Shown piece after piece: positions 11,796-24,007 of a DNA stretch of 64,000 bases; positions within the stretch are counted from its first letter, which is position 1, and every line of letters starts with the position of its first letter. The notes under the pieces are model-generated. The model saw nothing but the letters and a program-made list of their open reading frames with translations. It did not search any database and was not told the origin of the DNA. Where the stretch lies: NCBI GenBank assembly GCA_003117195.1, contig BDSI01000172.1:62001-126000 (forward strand), in the 5' to 3' direction. Position numbers and translations under genes: made by a program. The DNA is from Eudorina sp. 2006-703-Eu-15. Lineage: Eukaryota; Chlorophyta; Chlorophyceae; Chlamydomonadales; Volvocaceae.

Positions 11796-14196
11796 CCGCC
11801 TGCTTTACACAGCATCTGAGCACAGACCAGATGGAGAAATGATTATAAGGGAAGATCTACATAGGCCTAAGAAGGTTTTGGTTTGTCATCTGATGCCAAA
11901 GCATACGTCGGAAGGCGCCAACGCGGTGGTTTTGGTGGATATAACCACCTCCACGAGACCAGAGAAGGCAAAAGAGAAGTATCAGGTTTTGCAAGCGAAT
12001 ATGATTTTACTGGCTGTCAGAACTTCTCGTAAAATGAGTGAAATGCAAATAAACCTGGTTTTGCGCTTTATGTTTTCCGCAACTGTATAGAGCTGTCATG
12101 ACCGTGAGGCTTTGAAACTGGATGTCACAATATCGACCGTGGCACCGATAATAACCTTTTATTGAACCTGATTGAACCACCAAAAGCAAGGCCGTAATGT
12201 AATGTAACCGTTACAAGGTGGACCCATATCCCGACCGGGTGTTCCTGCTGTTCCAACGGGCCCAGATAGCTCGTCTCATCAACCCCTACCAAGGACTGCG
12301 CACCCATCCTCCATCACCCGCGGGGGGTTCACGCAGCCATACCAGCCGCTACACCAGGTTACCAGCGCGCCACGATTGCCTCTCCTGGAAACCGCGCCAG
12401 ACCCGCCTAAGGCCGTGTCTGTCTGAACCTACCCCAGCACTCCCGTGTCATTCACTCCGGTAACACCATGGGGCCTGTTGCGGTTTCGTCGAGGGACGAT
12501 AGCCCACCTATCACGCCAGCACGGCCTGCCAGCTGTGCTTAGCATTCCAGCTGCTTGCTGTCCTGCATTCAGGCGACCTATGGGAGGGACAAGTGGGCGG
12601 TGATCTACAGGCTGCGGTTTCTGACGACTTCTGTTGGCCGTCGATGGGTCCTGCGCACGGCTGTGCCCCTTCCGTTATGCCGCCCTGCTTCCGGTATTGC
12701 CGTGAAGCTGCCGAACCCCGGCACTGGCAAACGCAGGGCACCCGACACGTCCCGCATCAGCGGAAGTTATGAGGCGCCCGTGTCACCACGAGGCACACCA
12801 CGTGAATAAACATTGGGCGAATGTTGCGGTGGGCCGCACAAGGAGCAAGGACTAACAGCCGTGGGCGACGGTTGCATCGTCCGTAACATCCTGTAACATC
12901 CTAATAATAATTGTCCGTATCGTCCAGACGGAGCGGAGCGGGGTGCTACACGTGGAGGCCTATTCGTGGGTCTGGGCCACCCGCAGCGGCGGTCGTGAAG
13001 GCAGCCAAATCACGTCACACGATTTACGCCTGCCTGAGCTGAGCTGCTGCTGCAGCTGAGCTGGCAACGAAGGTCTGCACGATGCCTTTAGACCGATGCC
13101 CGGCGAAGCGCCACGGAGAGACCACGTTCCCCCGGGTCGCAGTCACAGGTGCAGTCGCAGGTGCAGACAGTGAACTGCGCACACGGATGCCACGCCTGTA
13201 CGGCCTTTCGCGCCTCATGCATGAGCGACCCGTCCGCGGCTCGCCCAATTGTCCCGGATGCCGGGGGAGGGTGTGGAGCGGCTGTGGGACCCTAACCTTA
13301 CGCGGCGAACACGCACTCATGGAGCTGCCCCTGCCCGGGCAGTCGTCAGTCTCACTGTCGTCCCTTCTGCTTCCCGCCCTCTTGTTCGCTCGCCCACTCC
13401 CACTCCTGCGTGACGGCCCGGCCGCCCGACCACGTCACATCTCACCGCTGAACACACGAACGAATCACACCTCAGCACCAGTGCGGCACCGCATCACACC
13501 AGTCCATCCGGACACATCCTGCTTTCGAGCCACACCGCTCGACCAGATCGACATGCCGCTTTGCGGAGCACCACACCACACCAGAGCTCTCTGCAGCCTC
13601 CAACTGCTACTGCCTGGCCAGGGATGGTTGCCTTGTCCCTCAGCCCACAGCCTGCCTTGCACGGAGGTCGTTGTTAGGCAGACAGGTCGGGGTCCGCTGG
13701 CTCAATCAGTTTATCTTGGACTATCCTTTCTTGGTGCTGAAGATCTATACGTCTATAAGCGCTTGTCATGCTCCGCTGCGTCTCCGCGTGTGTCCCGGGT
13801 CACTGCTTACTCCCGGGTCACTGCTTACTGGCTCCGCCAGTCCGCAGCTGCTGTCCGGCGCCGCCCGGCGCAGCTTGACACCGAGGAACGCAGCGCACCA
13901 CGGCGGGCCTTCGCCCAGATCACCAGCCGGCACCATCAGTCACGGCAGTGGGTCCGAGGAGCGCATGCAGGGACGCATGGCGGTACGACAGCCGCCCGAC
14001 CCCTCCTACGCCAGCCGAACCCCGTGGAGCGCGCTCGAAAGCCATAACCCCCGCAGCCCCAAAGAGTTCACCCGAGGGCGTTCAGCCCGCAGAGGCCTCC
14101 GCGCGGGGCCCAGTCCCCCGCGGCAAGGCTCCGCAAAAGGGGACAGGCGCTCCGCAACCATATCGTACGGCGGATGCTCGTTGGTGGCCTTCAGAC
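11796..14196. other. Intergenic region, no supported gene
   Basis: Several overlapping open frames occur but none has a recognisable domain or consistent splice sites. The region holds a ~60-bp segment (12,204-12,268) shared with 50,812-50,866. It also has a short direct repeat of CCCGGGTCACTGCTTACT near 13,795-13,830 and a GTAACATCCTGTAACATCC string near 12,883-12,901 that resembles a transposon tail. The 3' UTR of the GT47 gene must occupy the part just below 14,197. Confidence 0.4.
12204..12268. repeat. Dispersed short repeat, copy A
   Basis: The segment starts GTAACCGTTACAAGGTGGAC and continues through CCCGACCGGGTGTTC to CAACGGGCCCAG. The same series of motifs occurs at 50,812-50,866, where a short insert is missing. 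Probably a remnant of a dispersed element. Confidence 0.6.
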
Positions 14197-17100
14197 TCAA
14201 TGTCTGCTCCTGAACACCGCCGTCCACATGTTGAGCAGGCGGCGGTTCAGGCTTACGATGGTTGCGTTGTACGCGAGGCCGCCAGCGTCCCCGTGCCAGA
14301 TGAAGTACCTGCCAGCGAGGGTGACGTGGATCGCGGGGGTGCGGAGAAGCGGTGGCCGCGGTTACGGTACTGCCGGCGGTCCACGCCATCCAACCAGGTG
14401 AGACAGCCGTCCCGTCCCAGCGGCATCAGGTGTACGGTACGCATACCGGCATACGGTATGCCCTCCGTTGCACGGGTGCGGAGCGGGTTAGTGGTAGCAA
14501 TGTGAATGTGAATGTCAAATCATGCATCCTTGTTTCCGTTGCTTCTGTGAGAACCTGGCTCGCGACCCGACCCGACCCGAACTGGCCCGCCGCCGGTCCT
14601 CGCCCGGCTGCGGGTACCGCGGGGCTGCTAGACACGCGGCCTCACCGGTAGTTGTCCGCCATGCCCTGCTGCAGCTCAGCCAGCTGCTCCGGGGTGATGG
14701 CATCCAGGAGGTCAAACAGGCGGTGCATGTTGTGGCGGTTGATCCGTACGGAGAACTTCTCGTACGGCAAGATGTCCCAGAAAGCCTGTGGTCGTCGTCG
14801 GTTGATCGGTCGGTCAATCGGACAGGAGACCGTGCGGGTTCGGCGCAACGCGACGTTCGAGGCCACGTCTGCTTTATCTGCTTTGTTTGGTGCCGCCTCT
14901 GGTTGGATTCCCGGCTCAACAGGTCAAGGTTGTAACTGACAAACCAACTAACCGACAACGAACAGCACCCCAGGCCAGGACTGCTGAGAACCTGAGGCAC
15001 ATACATACACATGAACACGCGCTGCCGCCCGAATTTGCTGTACCCTAATCTGTCTGACCCCTGGGATGGGGGGAGACGAGGGGCGACGTGGGGCTTACCG
15101 CGTACACGTGATCCTGTACGACAACAGCCGACCAGCCGGCGGCGCCCCCATTTCATGGACATCAAGGTGCCCCGGACCCCGCGAGGCAATGACGGTGCGG
15201 CGTCGGCCGAAGGAGGGGCGCCGGATGAGTTGGCAGCAGGCGGGGCAGCAGGCAGGCGCAGGAGTTGCGAATAAAGAAGTTTAACATCAAGAGCGGGCAT
15301 GGTACTCAAAACGGCTGCGAATGGCTGCAGAATGGCGACAAATGGCCACAAAGTATGGCAGGCGACGGTGCCGGAGGCGCGCCGCGCTGAGCTGCGCAGC
15401 AGAGGGTAGGAGTGGCAGCCCGCCCGCCCGGTGGCGCGCGCGTGCATGTCATCATTTCGCGCCCACCGCCACCTCCGTGGCACCTCCCCGGGCCCCCGTC
15501 ACGCACCTGCACGATGACTGGGATGCAGCCCGTGTGCATCGCCTGGCTCACTCGGATGCCCCACCCGTAGCCCAGTGGACTCAGACAGAACTTCGACTTG
15601 AGCATGTGGTCAGCACCACAGCAGCCTGGAGGGCGGTGGGGGCCCGCGGCGGGGATGGGGGATGCGGGGATTCGCCCAACGGATCGGGGTCAGTGAGGGA
15701 GTGAGGTTGGCATTGGAGTTTTCGGGGAAGGGCTGTTAGGGTCTGCGTAATGGGTTAGTTGAGGGACGGGTCGTGAGGGAGTGACGCGCGAGGTGTGACA
15801 GATGGGCCTTGTGGCCCCAGGCAGGAAGAGGGATCACCCCGGAGCGCCGTACGAAACGCGTGGTTTGCTTTCGGCTTGTACGGCGCCGCGGCGTGTCATG
15901 TGATGGACGCATTTCGAGGAAGTTCGAAGGGTGCCGCCCGCTGATGGCGGGCGTTGCTTGACGATACCAAGAGACGGCTTCGGGAACAAGTGCCCCGTAC
16001 CGGCCTGTTCCGCTTGTTCCCGAAGCCCGGCAAACAGTGCGCGGCCCGGCAGGCGACTCTGTGTAGCGCTGGGAATTGTGCCTGCCGGGCCCTGCTCCCT
16101 GTTGTTGTTTATGTACCTCTACTATTCTTTCTTTCCTGGCCGATGTCACCAGTCCACCATGTCGGACTGTTGCCGTACCTGGGTTGATCGCAATATCGGC
16201 GCGGGACATGTTACCGAACATGGCCAGTAGACCTTGCCGTACACCCCCGCTGTACGCCATGTCCGACCTGCAGCACGACAGCGCCGTACGGCAATCATAT
16301 CTTGCCCCCGAAGCACAAAGTTGGCCGGTACCAAACCCACCCTCCTGCACCCCTCCTCAGAATGCTCCCTCTTCACAGCCCACACCGGTACCCTATTGAC
16401 TAGCCTCCCCCCAAGAGCGGTTGTGGCGGTTGCGACGGTTGTGGCGGTTGCAGGGCATCTCCCGAGTGGCTGTTTAGTACCGTACGGAGGCTCACTTGGA
16501 GAAGCCGTTGAAGTAGAAGAGGTAGGGCCGCTGGATGGGGTTGTGGATGGGCCGCCCGTTGGCGTCCACGTCGTACGCTTTCTTGGTGTGATCCATCCAG
16601 CCCCGTTCCAGGTAGTTGGGGATCGCTACGTCCTGCTCGGGACTGCAGACCCGGCCAGGAGGTAGGGGCGGGGACGAGCGAGCGGCAGGTGGGGTGGGCG
16701 ACGAGGCGGTTGGGACTTGTAAACAAAGGCAAAGCAAGTTTCAGACATGAAGTCCTGCCTAGACTTGACTGGACAGTCCAACCGATGATTCCGGGGAACG
16801 CGTGATGGGTACAGGAAATTGGTGGAGGGTGTGTGTGTGTTGCTTTGGCAGGCAGAACAGGAGAGCGTGACATGCACGGGCAGCCCCATCCCGCGGCCCT
16901 TAAACCCCGGGCCCCCCCGCCCCCGCCCCCAGGCCCCACCGGTAGCAGGGCTCCCGCTCCATGCGCATCGCCTCCAGGGTATACGCCGGGAAGCCACGGA
17001 AGCGCACCACTCCCTCGGGCAGGTCGTGCAGCGTCATGGCACCACCGTCATCCCCCTCCGCGTGGTGCGAGTCGTCCGCGTCGGTGGCGTGGTTGGCCAG

Positions 17101-20100
17101 TCGTTTGAATTCGCGGTAAGCCGCCTCCATGGCGGGATCATTGGACTGCCCGGGGCGTCACCAGGGGGGAGGTGGCGATTTGAACACGGAGATGCGTACG
17201 GAGATGTGCGGTAGTGCACGCCATCTTGTACATGGGACGCAGTCGCACGGCACCGGTACAAGGACCGAACGCGAAGGTCGGTCGGTTAGATAGTCACGTA
17301 TTCACGGCCAGGAGTGGGTTTTGGACCGTAAATCCCTAAAACCATGCACACTAGTGACGCGCTCGTCATGTGTGGGTGGATGGGTGTCAGGGTGGATGCC
17401 TTCCCTCCTCACGCAGCGTTCACCCTCCGCACATTCCCACGAACCAACCAACCAACCACACAACTGCCCGCCCGGATAACTGGCTCCCGCCCCATCCCCG
17501 CTCACGCCGTGCGCTCCACCACCTCCGCGGCCGAACCTCCCAACTTGACTGAAGTGCACCAACTGCGTCAGGAGGAGGCGGCAAGGGGCCCGACGGCGGC
17601 ATCAACAGGAGACGTAAGAGGGCCGTTTCGCGAACGTAGGGTCCAACGTGTGGAATCGAGAGATGGATGGATGGATGGATGGATGGATGGATGGATGGAT
17701 GGATGGATGGATGGATGGATGGATGGATGGATGGATGGATGGATGGATGGATGGATGGATGGATGGATGGATGGATGGATGGATGGATGGATGGATGGAT
17801 GGATGGATGGATGGATGGATGGATGGATGGATTGATGGATGGATGGATGGATGGATGGATGGATGGATGGATGGATGGATGGATGGATGGATGGATGGAT
17901 GGATGGATGGATGGATGGATGGATGGATGGATGGATGGATGGATGGATGAGGTTGGATGGATAGATGGATGGATGGATGGATGGATGGATGGATGGATGG
18001 ATGGATGGATGGATGGATGGATGGATGGATGGATGGATGGATGGATGGATGGATGGATGGATGGATGGATGGATGGATGGATGAGGTTGGATGGATAGAT
18101 GGATGGATGGATGGATGGATGGATGGATGGATGGATGGATAGATGGATGGATGGATGACTGACGGCCTCAGCAGGCCCTCCATGCTTCTCCGTCCCCCGT
18201 CCCCGCAATGCTGACCCGGCCCAGCCCCGGCCACACCTTGATGGGGTGCTGCAGCTCCGGGTTCAGTCGGGCCAGCTTGTACAGGTCGCAGCAACCTCGG
18301 TCGTTGGTGGCAACCGCCACGTGATTCCGGCCGCCGGTCATGTTCCAGAAAGGGAAGCTGGGGGCAACCGCGAGGCGAAGCAGAGAGTACGACAGGTGAG
18401 TGAAAGAGTAAGACAGGTGAGGGAGACAGGGAGCGGTGCGACTGGAGCTCTCTAGGGGTCTGGCATTGGGAGCACAAGGACAGGACAGCCTGCTTCAAAG
18501 CGGCAAGCAACAGCCAGGAGCACAGTCTCGGTAAGGGATGTTGAGTCGATGCCGCAGTGTGGAAAAGGACGCAACGCCATCTCCGGGGGGGAGAGAGGGG
18601 GACAGGGGTTAACAAACACGCGAGCCTGCCAACTTCGCAGCCCCAGCTGCTCCCCAGATCCCCAGGCGGAGAGACCCATCTCACTGCGTTCGCACGTAGT
18701 TGAAGACGGTGATCCAGTGCTTGGCGGGGAAGCCGATGTTGCCTGGCGGGGCGGGGCGGGTGGGAGGCGGGGAGGCCAGGTGTGCGTGGGCAAGGGAAGA
18801 GGGTTTGCGAAACGGAGTGTCAGAGCCGCCATGAGAAGGCTATGGCGGCTGCAGGGTCGCCCTCCGCCACTGGACCTGACCTGCCCAGCCCCACATGGGA
18901 ACGGCCAACCAGCTTCCACACAGGACATACTGAGTTGTGTTGGGTGTGCCCGGGACGTTCTCTGGGTTTATTTCTTTTTTCAATTTAACTTCCACACAGG
19001 ACACGAACAACTCGCCTGTGTAGTAGATGCTGTAGGTGTTGATGACGAAGAGGTTGGCCTCCCAGGGGTTCTCCGTCCGCACCGACCCGTCGCGCAACAG
19101 CTGCTCCACGAAGGCGACCTCAGCCAGGTACATCGTGTCCAGGAGGGCCCTGCGGTACGGTGCCGTGTGTGTTTGGGTAAGCGACCTAAACCGTGCCGTG
19201 TATATGTGTACATATTTATGCGCGAGGGTACGTCCAGCGACAAGATCCATCCGACACGCCGCCGTGCCGTTAGGAACTTAAAATGCGTCTATATTTGCGT
19301 GGAAACCCGCCGAATCCGTTTGTGCATTTCGAGGAAACACCCCCCGTGTCTTGATTTTCCTTTTTTACCCCCGTGTGTGTCATGCAAAGGATGCGTGACC
19401 ATCGTATGATATTTGGGATGCACCGGGCGTGTGCGTTAGGTCCAGCTCTCCAGCAACTCGGACGGATTCCATCCGCGGCCCAAACGTCGCCGCAACCGCT
19501 GCTGCCAGTGTCACTGCGGCCAGCGGCCGCCTACTTCCCGGATCACTCCATCCGGCCCTCGAGCCGGGGGGTTTCGGCACGGCTTGCTGCCCCGCCCTGG
19601 ACTTCGTTCCCAACCCGCCTCAAGGGGCCCCTCAGACCGCCCCGCCCTCCGGCCCCGCGGGCACTCACGGATCATCGTGCCACGGCTTCTTGTACGTCAC
19701 CGACTCCGGCAAGTCGTACACATAGATCTTGAGCTTTGTGGGATGCGGCAACCACACTGCGGGAGGCCCAACGGGGGACCACGGCCCAGCCAGGCGATAT
19801 TGCATAAGACCCTTGCAAGGTCTGAGTAGTTATGGACGTGGGAGGTCGACCCTAGGAGAGGCACACACGCAGGTGGACATCGACGGTCGCTTCAGCGTGT
19901 TCTTATATGCTGATTCCTTCAGGCGGGTTTCTCGCCCAACACACAAACTCCCTGGCCCTGTACTGACCCAGCTACGTCTCCCCCCTCGTCCCAGTCTTCA
20001 GAGTGATTCCCACCCAGCCAACCCTGTGAGAGTTCCAGTACTGCCTGACCTGCCGATTCATGGATCCGCTCGTGGACCCCTTCCCCCATCCGGAACTCCC

Positions 20101-23100
20101 CATGAGCACCCTGGCCTGGAAGCCCTATGTACCCACCATCGCCAGGGGACACATATGCCATGCTGCGCGTGCAGCCAAGCCCCCAGAAGCCGGGCAGGCA
20201 GTGGCAGAAGCCGCCTAGGCAGGTGCCCCGCCCCGAGCACGCGTTGTAGCAGTGCTCCTGCTGCGGCCACTCGCACCCGTCGCCCTGAGGCAGCGGGCAC
20301 CGACGGGTGGCGAGAGCCGGGGGATCATGAGGTGGCAAGCTGGGAAGGAGTTATGCAGGTTCCTCGGAAATTTCCCGCGGTACAAAGATCATCTTTGGCA
20401 TAGATTTGTGAATCGGAACTGCTCGCTGTCCCAGACGGAGAAGGGAATTCCTTATGGACCCACCATCGCGGGCAAGTTCTACTGATTTTTTTCCGCGGGC
20501 GCTTAGATGCTGCACTGGCTGTGCAGCAGCCGGCCTCCAGGCCAGCATACACCAGCAGAACACGTCTCTCCTAAGCTTCACATGCGGCCGGGCCCCGCCC
20601 CGGGCTGACCGCCAGCTGTGCGCATCGGATTTGCCTACTGGGTACTATGGTAGCAGCTGCGAGGCTGTGCAAATCATCCCCAACGGTCGTGGAAGTGTAG
20701 CAGACGCGACCACAAAGCGGAAGCCTAGGAAACAAAAATGCGGAAACAAAACAACCGAACGACAAACCCAGACGCAAATGAAAAGTTACCATGGCCCGCA
20801 CTCGTATGCAGGTTGCATGGAGGAAGGTTGCCAGGGCAGGCACCCCTGTGCAGGTTGTGCTTAGTGAGAAGCCCGCCCAGGTTGTGTGAATGTGGTCGCA
20901 GAAGCACTAACCAAGGCAAGCAGGAATGCATTCGCCGCGAACAGGCAACGCGACGAGAAACCAGCCCGACGCAAGGGGCCCTGCTCTCCTACCGCCCTCG
21001 TTATCCCCCCCTACCTCCCCGCCTTGGATTTCCTTTTTACTAAAACCTTCCCGCCCTCCGCCTGCCCCCACCCTCTCTCTCACCCAGGTCCGCTGTCCTA
21101 CCTCATAGAACCCGTGGCATTTGCACACGTGGGTGTCGTTGACGCCCCCCGCCCTCTTCACGCACCACCCGCGGCCCGAACACCTGCAAGCAAGCAGCCA
21201 ACGACGCCAGGAAGTCAGCATGGGAACTTGCAGCCGTAGACATATTAATGCTACGCTGTTGCTAGGGGAGAGCTTCGTACCACCAGCCATCGACAACTAG
21301 GTTACCCACAGCACCCAAAGGATCTCCTCGGTTCGTCTTCTCGGGTGCTCTTTGCGCCCGCACAATCCCTCCCACCCGTCCACCCACTTCTTCGGGCAGC
21401 TGTCCAGGGACACCAGCACGTCGTTGTTTGGAAGCACGTAGGGGTCCGGAGGGGGCGCGTCATCCAGCTGGAAGGGGTCCTCGTTCCGCTCAGCACGGGA
21501 CTGGGGCAGGATAGGGCACGGTAGCGTCGGGTAGGACAGGATAGGATAGGGCACGGTAGCGTCGGGTATGGTTCAGCAGCGTTGCGTCGACTGGGGTAGG
21601 GTAGGGCGAGGTGGGGCAGGGTACAGTAGAGTAGGGCGTTGTAGTGCTTCATGCAGATGTGGGTGGTGATTGAGGTCCATGGCGAATGAGAGAGGGAGCG
21701 AGAAGTTGGGCGGGCAATGCGGCTCCAGGTCCGCGAGCAGCCAAGTCGGCAGGGCAGCGGGCCTGCCGCCGGGACATGCTACGGAAGCAGGACGCGCTAC
21801 GAGGCGGGAAGGGCAGTCCGATAGGGCGGACATCCATCATAATAAACTGCGCGTACTTTCATCGCAGTAAAGAGAGCCCTGATGACGCCAGACGGACATC
21901 GACAAATGCTACTGGTGCCTCCCAAACCCACAGGGGTTGACCTCCCCGTACGGCCCAAACTCCCTCCGCCCCACCCCGCAGCCCTCCCATTCGCCCCCAC
22001 TGCCTGTCTCCGCCCCCAAAGTCTCTCCGCCCTCAACCCCCCAAAGCCCCCCAACCCCCTCCACCCCCGGCTCCCATCCCTCACGCGGTCGAACCGGCCA
22101 CGCCTCCACTGGTACTTGGGGTCGGTGGGGCCGTCCGGGGGTATTGAGTACTGCTGATCCTCAGGAACACCCTGGTAGGGGTAAGGGGTAGGGGGTAAGG
22201 GGTAGGGCGAAGGAGGCAGTCAGGAAGGGGTGGGTGGGTGGATCCGGGGGCCGGGGGCGGTGTCGGGGAGGCCACAGCGCGGGGAACTGCAGCCAGGGAC
22301 AAGAGGGCGCAAGGATAAGTGCGGCGTAATGCGCGAGAAGTAGGGCTAATGCGGGATGAGACCAGGTTTAACGCAGGAAGGCTCTGGCGCAGTCAGGATG
22401 TTGCGCACATTGGCCTTCGGCAGGACTGGGTGTGCGATGGCCAGACCCCGCTGATGCTCTTGACCTATGTGAGTTCGGGGTTGGTATGCCACCAGCAATG
22501 TACCCGCCAAACCCTCCCGCCAAACCCTCCCAGTCTTGCCCACCTTAAGAACATAGCAGATCAAGTTGTCCCAGTCCCAGAATTGGTAATAGTTGCATTG
22601 TAAGGGGTCCTGGTAGTAGGGCCGCGGGCACCCGTTCCGCGCTAGCTGCTGGTGGCTGAGGGGGAGGGCGAGCGGTGAAAAGGGTGGGAAGGAGGAGTTG
22701 CAGGGAAGGGCATTCGGACCTAGGGGCCGAAGCCCACCGTCATGATGGCAGTACGATAGATAGAGCATAAACCCCCAAGAGAGCAAACAAAGCACCTCGA
22801 CCGCCGAAGCGTAGGGCGCCCCCTGAACGCTTGACCAGGACAGGAATTGCTTAGTGTCAGGGATGCGTACGGTCGTGTTGTGCGCCACGGACCGCAACTG
22901 CTGGTCTGAAGCAGAACTGCAGAATGTTCTCGAGAGCAACGTTTCTCCATTCCCTTGCCTGTTTGGGATTCGAGGGCCGCTGTGCACTTGCCGTACCATC
23001 GGTCCCCTTCAATGCCCCCTGTCGGTCTCACCAATAGCAGTTCTTGGGAAACCAGTGTCCGTAGCCGGGAGCGGAAGTTGCCAAGTCAGGGGTGCTGTGG

Positions 23101-23391
23101 CAGGCCGGCATCAGCCGAGTGCTGCAGTCCGGGCCTGCAAGCGTCCGATGTTGCAGCTCCGTCGGTTGCAACGAGGCAACGCAGGGCATCCAACATGATT
23201 TCCTCACCGCCGAACCCAAATCTGCATTCACACACTCCAGTTTCGCCATTACAATTCCCGTGATGTGTGCATCCAGCCGGGCATTCTTTGTTGGAAACGA
23301 AGGCGGGCTCCACCCTGCCAAGCGTCAAGCGCAAAAACTGGAGGCCTATTAAAACAAGAATACGAAGAAACATTGCTACTTTTAAATACAT
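14197..23391 (-). CDS. Exostosin-like GT47 glycosyltransferase with EGF-like modules (20 exons, ~756 aa)
   Basis: Exons (minus): 23391-23208, 23134-23032, 22958-22796, 22648-22544, 22171-22085, 21500-21388, 21183-21102, 20284-20137, 19756-19669, 19149-19016, 18742-18685, 18357-18237, 17562-17506, 17145-16940, 16642-16496, 16267-16179, 15625-15507, 15113-15099, 14785-14646, 14308-14197. Phases match at every junction. An N-terminal hydrophobic signal (~1-25) is followed by EGF-like modules at ~37-66, ~247-283 and ~291-318. The GT47/exostosin domain runs from ~335, with [65 protein letters not shown] and [14 protein letters not shown]. The family transfers sugars in the secretory pathway; acceptor and donor are not deducible. 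Exon 3 is the least certain. Intron 10 has a GC donor; exon 18 has only 15 nt. Confidence 0.9.
15099..15113 (-). other. 15-nt microexon of the GT47 gene
   Basis: On the minus strand the segment GATCACGTGTACGCG is flanked by TACAG and GTAAGC. It encodes D-H-V-Y-A and joins in phase 0 between GCIPVIVQ and [10 protein letters not shown]. These residues are expected at this place in exostosin proteins, and direct joining of the neighbouring exons would omit them. Confidence 0.85.
17663..18156. repeat. (TGGA)n microsatellite in a GT47 intron
   Basis: About 490 bp of TGGA repeats lie within the intron between exons 18357-18237 and 17562-17506. The tract is interrupted twice by GATGAGGTTGGATGGATAG, which suggests internal duplication. 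It produces artificial long open frames (MDGW or IHPS repeats) on both strands; these are not genes. Confidence 0.97.
18743..19015 (-). other. Non-canonical GC-AG intron in the GT47 gene
   Basis: The exon ending at 19016 reads ACACAG|GCGAGT and the next exon begins after GCCAG at 18742. A GC donor is the only site that keeps frame (phase 1) and joins NPWEANLF...YYTG to NIGFPAKHW, as the family requires. Confidence 0.75.
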
Positions 23392-23830
23392 GTTTGATCA
23401 GATCAACGTTCTAATTAAGCATACAACGATGCACGTAGTTCCCGCTACATGCTTCATTTTCATATTAACATTATTGCCATAATTTCGGTAGCTGTGATAG
23501 TGAAAGGAGTCGTTATGGTTTGGCAGCGGATTGCGGAAACGCCAGCCGTACTTTCCCGATGCAAGTAAAAGGTTGTCCATCGAGGAAAACACTGCGTAAC
23601 ACTGCAAAGAATCGCTTGTTTAGCGGTGTATTTGTGCCCCAAACCTGCAACACGTGCAATCGTTGCACGTATTTGGTTTGGTTTGAACATTGAAAACGCT
23701 GCCTTCGTCAGCGTTTTGGCGGGCCGTGTATAACTCGGATATGGGCCGTGTGTACACTGACCGTGTATTGCAATATATACGGATAGTGTAGCATGCGAGC
23801 GTGTATACCTGTCTGGTATATACGCCAGGT
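23392..23830. other. Upstream region of the GT47 gene
   Basis: AT-richer non-coding DNA between the GT47 start codon and the minisatellite. It probably contains the promoter and 5' UTR on the minus strand. I see no clear TATA box and no other gene. Confidence 0.4.
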
Positions 23831-23972
23831 GTATACACGGCTGAGATACATCTGCTGCATGTATACGCGGCTGAGTTATAGTTGGTGCACGTACACACGG
23901 CAGAGATACAGCTGGTGCATGTATACACGGCCGAGTTATAGTTGGTGCATGTACATACACGCGGCTGACATG
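23831..23972. repeat. 30-bp minisatellite
   Basis: Four units at 23831-23860, 23861-23890, 23891-23920 and 23921-23950 follow the pattern GTATACACGGCTGAG plus a variable half ending GGTGCAT. A partial fifth copy follows. Each unit carries GTATAC/GTACAC palindromic sites. The period is a multiple of three, which keeps an open frame that I do not regard as coding. Confidence 0.9.
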
Positions 23973-24007
23973 CGTCTAGTAATAAATCTCTTGCTACCTA
24001 AATTTTT

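Noticed and set aside
13082..14047. 321-codon plus-strand open frame
   Set aside because: No domain, no splice support and low-complexity GC-rich composition.
14309..14444. Apparent frameshift in the last GT47 exon (YRNRGHRF followed by a shifted HVTLAG)
   Set aside because: The conserved end joins cleanly from 14646 to 14308 ([13 protein letters not shown]), so the upstream part is intron and no frameshift is needed.
17420..18684. Open frames of 140-360 codons with MDGW or IHPS repeats
   Set aside because: They are the (TGGA)n microsatellite read in all frames and lie in a GT47 intron.
20454..20700. Plus-strand EGF-like pattern (TGYYGSSCE)
   Set aside because: It lies in an intron of the minus-strand GT47 gene and has no neighbouring exons in phase; probably chance.
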